63,756 nt of DNA from Gracilaria caudata (taxonomy: Eukaryota > Rhodophyta > Florideophyceae > Gracilariales > Gracilariaceae), in NCBI GenBank assembly GCA_030374735.1, contig JASCIV010000046.1:1-63756 (forward strand), written 5' to 3'. The notes below the pieces were generated by a model. It was not told where the DNA came from, ran no database searches, and saw only the letters and a program-made list of their open reading frames with translations. The position numbers and the translations under genes were made by a program. Positions 59,823 to 63,756 of this stretch are shown in pieces (positions within the stretch are counted from its first letter, which is position 1; each line of letters starts with the position of its first letter).

Positions 59823-60388
59823 TCCTTTGCCCCCGCCTCGAGGGCAAACACAACACACCACTGAGTTTGTCGTCGCAACGACGCCAACACCCTCTGCAAA
59901 CTGCGTCCGCGCGCGCGCGCGCGTTTGTTTGACCGCACTGCGCGTGCGTGCGTGCTGCCGCGGTCTCGCGTGCGCTCTCCGGTTAAGCGGCTGTGGTGGG
60001 TGCTGTGGACACGACGTGACACGCGCGTTTGTGAATGGCGCGTGCTGGTTTGTGGCGCTGCATGGTGAACGCGTCGCGTGTTTTCCGATACCACAGCTAT
60101 GCCAACAGCGCACCAAAAAGCGCGCGTCTCCAAAAAAAAAAATTGGAAAAGGGCAAAAGCGCTCGCGCGCGCTCCTTTGGCGTCTTTGTCGTGTCGGCTG
60201 CAAGCTAAGGATATCACTGCCTTCCACCCGCGCGCGCTTCCGAGTCGAAAGTTTCGACCCACCGCGCGGCAAAATCGATCTAGCGCGGCGCGATTGTGCT
60301 CCCCCCCCCCACCCCACCCCCCCGCCAGTTCGCCACATCCTGTCGCGGCCGCGGCGTCAGCTGCGGAGCGCTCGCAACAAACGCCACC
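59823..60388. promoter_or_regulatory. Divergent promoter, DCN1 / WDR5, with C-tract
   Basis: 566 bp between two outward genes. It includes a (GC)n-like patch near 59910-59925 and a nearly pure C tract at about 60301-60323 just upstream of WDR5, which is G-rich on the strand used by DCN1. Frames running through it look like low-complexity by-products. Confidence 0.5.
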
Positions 60389-61366
60389 ATGCGTCCGCAG
60401 GTACAAACCGACGGCACGCACATGTTGCCCAACTACTCGCTGCAGTACACGCTGAGCGGGCACAAGAAGGCAATCTCCTCCGTGAAGTTTTCGCCCAACG
60501 GGCAGTTTCTGGCGTCGTCCTCTGCCGACAAGACCATTCGCATCTGGGACGCGCTCACCGGTCGGGAGCGCGTCACGCTCAGCGGTCATTTGCAGGGCAT
60601 CTCCGACCTGTCGTGGTCGTCCGATAGCAAGTATATCTGCTCCGCTTCCGACGACAAGTCCATTCGTATCTACGACGTGGACTCTGCAAAATGCATCATG
60701 ACGCTGCGCGGCCACACGCACTACGTGTTTTGCGTCAACTTCAACCCGCAAAGCAATCTGATTGTGTCGGGCAGTTTCGACGAGTCGGTCAGAATCTTCG
60801 ACGTGAGACAGGGTCAAACGCTCAAGATTCTGCCCGCGCACAATGATCCGGTGTCCGCGGTGCATTTCTCCCGCGACGGAACGCTCATTGTGTCCAGTTC
60901 GTACGACGGATCTGTGCGCGTCTGGGACACTGCGTCGGGCAAGTTGCTCAAGACATTGGTGGGCGAGGACAATCCACCCGTTTCGTTTGTAAAGTTCAGT
61001 CCCAACGGCAACTACATTCTGGCAGGCACGTTGGATCACTCGTTGCGACTGTGGGACTACGCGAGTGGAAAGGTGCTCAAGACGTACACGGGCCACTTGA
61101 ATCATCGCTACTGCATATTTTCTACGTTTGTGGTGACGCATGAAGTGAAACACATTGCCAGCGGCAGTGAGGATGGGAACGTTTACCTGTGGGACCTGCA
61201 ATCAAAACGGGTGATACAAAAGCTGGAGGGCCACACGGACGTGGTGTTGGCCGTGGCTGCGCACCCCACGCACAGCATTCTTGCCTCTGGCGCGCTGGAG
61301 AAGGACAAGACGGTCAAACTATGGGCGGCGCAATGTGACTACCCGCACCAAACGCCAACGTCATGA
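60389..61366 (+). CDS. WDR5: WDR5 homologue, WD40 scaffold of histone-methyltransferase complexes
   Basis: 325 residues forming seven WD40 repeats that fill the whole protein. Repeat 1 is 'YTLSGHKKAISSVKFSPNG...IRIWD'. Later ones include 'TLSGHLQGISDLSWSSDSKY', 'TLRGHTHYVFCVNFNPQSN', 'ILPAHNDPVSAVHFSRDGTL', and the WDR5-specific 'NPPVSFVKFSPNGNYILAGT' then 'LDHSLRLWDYASGKVLKTY'. The final 'HPTHSILASGALEKDKTVKLW' matches the WDR5 end. WDR5 binds histone H3 Arg2 and SET1/MLL arginine peptides in its central pore. The length equals human WDR5 (334) less a shorter N-tail. The ATG at 60389 lies in a Kozak-like context (GCCACCATGC); the frame is open further 5' only into low-complexity sequence. 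Confidence 0.96.
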   Translation: MRPQVQTDGTHMLPNYSLQYTLSGHKKAISSVKFSPNGQFLASSSADKTIRIWDALTGRERVTLSGHLQGISDLSWSSDSKYICSASDDKSIRIYDVDSAKCIMTLRGHTHYVFCVNFNPQSNLIVSGSFDESVRIFDVRQGQTLKILPAHNDPVSAVHFSRDGTLIVSSSYDGSVRVWDTASGKLLKTLVGEDNPPVSFVKFSPNGNYILAGTLDHSLRLWDYASGKVLKTYTGHLNHRYCIFSTFVVTHEVKHIASGSEDGNVYLWDLQSKRVIQKLEGHTDVVLAVAAHPTHSILASGALEKDKTVKLWAAQCDYPHQTPTS

Positions 61367-61371
61367 GCACC

Positions 61372-62436
61372 TCATCGCGGAATCACCGAGAGCACACCGT
61401 CCTGGTAGCGCGTGAACGAGATGCGCTGTTCTCGAAAATGTTTCTCGAGCGCGGGGCGTAACACGGCTTGCTCGTTGTGACTGTGTATTCCCTTACCGGT
61501 GATGACTCGGAAACGACGTCGCCCAGCGTCCAACAGCTTCCACTCCACCAATTGAATGGCCTCTTCCTTGGTAAGACCGTGCAAGTCAAGCTCTCCCCTC
61601 CTGTACTGCTCCGAATGTCGCAAGCAATGCAGCACGCGCGCCGACAACTCGTTGACCTCGCTCTCAATCCGGCTGGCGCTTTCGCGATGGGCCTTGTTGC
61701 GCGTGTGATTGGCGAGCACATTGGTTCTGGACAACGCTTTTCGTTGTTGCCACAGGCGCTGTCGCAACTGCTCGAACGAACTATCATCGGCACGAGCAGC
61801 AGCGGCCTGATGCGCAATCTCAGCAGCATCCTGGCGGCGCAACGACTCCGCCATGGCCTGTTGACGCGCCGCGTGCGACGACGGCGCAACGGGCGCAGGC
61901 GCAGACGCAAACGCTTGCGGTTGGTCAACCGGAAATTGGAGCAGAATTTGCTCCTCCACCAGCTCGATGCAGCCTTCGTACTGGTGCAGTAAACGACGAA
62001 TGTTCTCGCGCGGCATCCACTCGTAGCGCTCGCACAGCTGGTCGAGATGGTACAGGCGACCGATGGTGCCGTGCGCCCACGCGCCACGCGGCGCGGGCGC
62101 TGGCGCTGGCGCGGGCGCGGGCGCTGGCGCGGGCTGCGGCTGCGGCTGCGGCTGCGGCTGCGGCTGCGGGGCGGTGGGGGCTTGCGGCGCGGCGTAGCTG
62201 AGCGCGGAATGGTGCGGCGGCGGCGACTTGGAGGCGGGCGCGCACGCAAGCTCGGCGGTGGACGCGCGTTCGGCTGGGATGAGCATCTCGCACAGCTGGT
62301 CGTACGCCAGCTTGTGGTCGTAGTTGTTCTGCTCGAGAACTTGGTGCGCGACGTTGGTGGGGAAGTGCGGATTGTCGGAGAGCAGCTGGTTGAAGTCGTT
62401 GATGTGGCGCAGAGAGGCGTCGGTGGCGTGCGACAT
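61372..62436 (-). CDS. Smr-domain protein with CUE-like N-terminus
   Basis: 354 residues. An N-terminal CUE/UBA-like helical segment ('NPHFPTNVAHQVLEQNNYD', about 20-55) is followed by a Pro/Gln/Ala repeat tract (about 90-125). A second CUE-like element ('YEWMPRENIRRLLHQYEG') comes next. A helical DUF1771-like region (about 200-270) leads to a C-terminal Smr domain with 'LDLHGLTKEEAIQLVE', 'VITGKGIHSHN' and 'LRPALEKHF'. Smr domains in this arrangement (NEDD4BP2/CUE2-like) act as nucleases that cleave mRNA on collided ribosomes; the HGL and TGKG residues associated with nuclease function are present. The frame is open to 62685, but the ATG at 62434-62436 precedes the conserved part. The 3' end is 5 bp from the end of WDR5 (convergent). 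Confidence 0.88.
   Translation of the reverse strand: MSHATDASLRHINDFNQLLSDNPHFPTNVAHQVLEQNNYDHKLAYDQLCEMLIPAERASTAELACAPASKSPPPHHSALSYAAPQAPTAPQPQPQPQPQPQPAPAPAPAPAPAPAPRGAWAHGTIGRLYHLDQLCERYEWMPRENIRRLLHQYEGCIELVEEQILLQFPVDQPQAFASAPAPVAPSSHAARQQAMAESLRRQDAAEIAHQAAAARADDSSFEQLRQRLWQQRKALSRTNVLANHTRNKAHRESASRIESEVNELSARVLHCLRHSEQYRRGELDLHGLTKEEAIQLVEWKLLDAGRRRFRVITGKGIHSHNEQAVLRPALEKHFREQRISFTRYQDGVLSVIPR
62092..62170 (-). repeat. Pro-Ala / Pro-Gln coding repeat tract
   Basis: A run of (PQ)n followed by (PA)n dipeptides encoded by near-perfect 6-bp repeats inside the Smr-domain gene. It is a low-complexity linker likely to vary in length. Confidence 0.85.
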
Positions 62437-62681
62437 GGTGTGACGGATAAGCAACGGCGACGGGGGTTGGGGGGGGAGAAGAAGAAGGCGCGGAGAGGTG
62501 CGTGCGGCTGCGCGTGGTGCTGCGCGGGTGACGGTGCGTTGGCGCGGTGCCTTTTTTTTGGCGTGTGTGACAGTTTTTTTGTTGTTTTTCGAAAAGGGTA
62601 CAACTTGGTACCTTTGTACCGTACAAGGCGCACAATTGGGGCGTTTTTTGTTTGTGCTGTGCGCTTCTTTTTTTTTTACAA

Positions 62682-63332
62682 TCACGGCGATGATGACTCG
62701 GACGACGGCGCGCGCGGCGTGCGCGCGCGCAGCTCGTCATCCGACAGCAGCGCGGTGGAGCGCAGCATGTCGTCGGCGTACAGCTCGGGGCGCGACGACG
62801 ACGACGACGACGCGTGCGCCGACGACGACGCGTGCGACGACGACGCGGCGGAATGGTCGGACGGGAACAGACGGCGATTGCCCATGACCCACGTCTCGTA
62901 GATGAGTCCCACGCTGCCCAGCGCGAAGAACAGCCGCCAGTACGCGCGCTCCCACACGGACAGCGGGCGTGTGGGCGAGTCCATCTGCGCGCGCTCCCAC
63001 GGCATCATCCAACTGGACACCCAGCGCGCGTTGGCGAGCTGCGCCTGCTGCTGACGCTGGCGCTCGGCGGTGGCCTGCACGTGCGCGCTGTCGCGGATGA
63101 GCGGCTCGCGCGCTTCGTTTTGCTTTTGTTGTTGTTGTTTGTGCTGCGCTTTTTGCTGTGGCTTGTTGTTGCGCTTCGACGCGCGCGGGGAGCGGGAGGA
63201 GGAGGAGGAGGAGGACGGCGACGGCGGCGGCGGCGGCGCGGCCAGCGCGCGGCGAGCGACGCGCGGAAAGCTCGGCGTGGCGCGCGGTGGCGCGAGCCGT
63301 GCGACGCGCGCTGCTACCACACGCAGCTGCAT
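62682..63332 (-). CDS. Probable mitochondrial single-pass membrane protein, unknown
   Basis: 216 residues starting 'MQLRVVAARVARLAPPRATP', an Arg/Ala-rich presequence of mitochondrial type. A Pro/Ser tract and a Lys/Gln/Asn-rich tract follow (about 35-75). 'WVSSWMMPWERAQMD' precedes one hydrophobic segment, 'YWRLFFALGSVGLIYETWVM' (about 134-153). The end is Ser/His/Ala-rich and then acidic. The single-pass layout with a short N-matrix part is reminiscent of accessory respiratory-chain subunits, but no family was recognised. The frame is open upstream to 63587; I use the ATG at 63330-63332 because it gives a clean presequence. Coding GC is extreme, so compositional bias may inflate the low-complexity parts. 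Confidence 0.65.
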   Translation of the reverse strand: MQLRVVAARVARLAPPRATPSFPRVARRALAAPPPPPSPSSSSSSSRSPRASKRNNKPQQKAQHKQQQQKQNEAREPLIRDSAHVQATAERQRQQQAQLANARWVSSWMMPWERAQMDSPTRPLSVWERAYWRLFFALGSVGLIYETWVMGNRRLFPSDHSAASSSHASSSAHASSSSSSRPELYADDMLRSTALLSDDELRARTPRAPSSESSSP

Positions 63333-63756
63333 GACGACGTTTGCATCTTCTCGCTGTGGGCGGGTGTGGGGTGTGGGGTGTGTGGTGTCGGGTGTGTGTG
63401 GTGGTTTGGTGTGTGCCGCTGCGGCTCGCGCGCGGCAACGGAGCGTTTTTTTAGTCACCAAAACAAAACAGGACGATTGCAGCGCGCACGTGGCACACGT
63501 GAGATATTTTTGGTTGTTTTGCAATTTGACTGCATGCCACGCGCCGAATTGCAAATGATGAGAGCCGCCTGACGGTGCGCGCTGCACGGTGGGCGGTGCG
63601 CGTGCAACTCGCTATTGTCAAGCAAACGCGCCCCTGCGCGCGCGCTTGTTGTCGAGCCGCCGCAGCAGCAGCCGCGCTTATACCTTCGTACCTGTTTTGA
63701 GCGTGCCCTTTCCGCTGCGCGCGCGCCCCCCCCGCATCGTCCGCACCCACCCACCC
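63333..63756. other. Right-edge promoter region
   Basis: GC-rich sequence with a purine-pyrimidine 'gtgtgggg' repeat-like stretch near 63360-63415. It is presumably the promoter of the preceding minus-strand gene. No RNA gene or protein is supportable at the edge. Confidence 0.4.

Noticed and set aside
59792..61201. Long minus-strand frame opposite WDR5 (about 469 residues)
   Set aside because: It mirrors the WD40 gene's codon pattern in antisense, has no domains, and runs over confirmed DCN1 exon and promoter sequence.
61925..62901. Long Arg/Ala/Pro-rich frames on both strands over the Smr-domain gene
   Set aside because: Very high GC suppresses stop codons in all frames here. Only the Smr frame has conserved domains.
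1..63756. CRISPR arrays, bacterial operons, Shine-Dalgarno sites
   Set aside because: The window is eukaryotic nuclear DNA: organellar presequences, spliceosomal introns, TFIIH and checkpoint genes. No regularly spaced repeats with unique spacers were seen.

Overview
The window is nuclear DNA from a photosynthetic eukaryote, most likely a unicellular red alga (Rhodophyta) or a close relative. Genes are dense, mostly intronless, lie on both strands and have no bacterial operon structure. Two proteins expected in the plastid, an arginine-pathway N-acetylglutamate synthase and a formate/nitrite-type transporter, begin with presequences carrying an early 'AFV' phenylalanine motif, which is typical of primary red-lineage plastids. 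Other genes are clearly eukaryotic: TFIIH p62, DET1, Rad1, WDR5, DCN1, MINDY deubiquitinase, mitochondrial citrate synthase, a Tim17/22/23-family protein, the cytochrome bc1 hinge subunit and 5S rRNA. The phylum is an inference; no marker here names a species.

Left part (1-26 kb): N-acetylglutamate synthase, an unknown membrane protein, a divergent Tim22-like/Rad1 pair, an SLC35-type nucleotide-sugar transporter, a 1595-residue tail-anchored coiled-coil protein, DET1 divergent from a CXXC-zinc-finger protein, a secreted Cys-rich protein, and TFIIH p62 divergent from a MINDY deubiquitinase with a C-terminal CaaX box. Middle (26-43 kb): a saccharopine-dehydrogenase-like oxidoreductase, citrate synthase, a small secreted or membrane-anchored protein preceded by three tandem copies of its upstream region, two ankyrin proteins sharing an unfamiliar C-terminal domain with a formate/nitrite transporter between them, and an RBR ubiquitin ligase.

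The most striking region is 44.4-49.1 kb. It holds a viperin (RSAD2) radical-SAM enzyme followed on the same strand by a CMPK2-type nucleotide kinase. In vertebrates these two genes are also neighbours and cooperate: CMPK2 supplies CTP and viperin converts it to the chain terminator ddhCTP. Here the kinase is about 740 residues long and has a second, C-terminal P-loop domain. The pair sits in a gene-poor stretch with strong hairpins and is followed by decayed non-LTR retrotransposon pieces (49.2-51.2 kb), so it looks like an accessory, possibly antiviral, locus.

Right part (51-63.7 kb): a Sel1-like protein, a thiamine-triphosphatase-family CYTH protein, a solitary 5S rRNA gene, a secreted beta-propeller protein, then a very GC-rich compact cluster: a cyclophilin-E-like RRM protein, the bc1 hinge protein (3 exons), DCN1 (3 exons), WDR5, a Smr-domain protein and a probable mitochondrial membrane protein. 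The only introns I could reconstruct with confidence lie in this cluster; they are 84-109 nt long and have GT-AG borders.

Where a long frame began at a non-ATG codon I moved the start to the first sensible ATG and give the reason in the entry.
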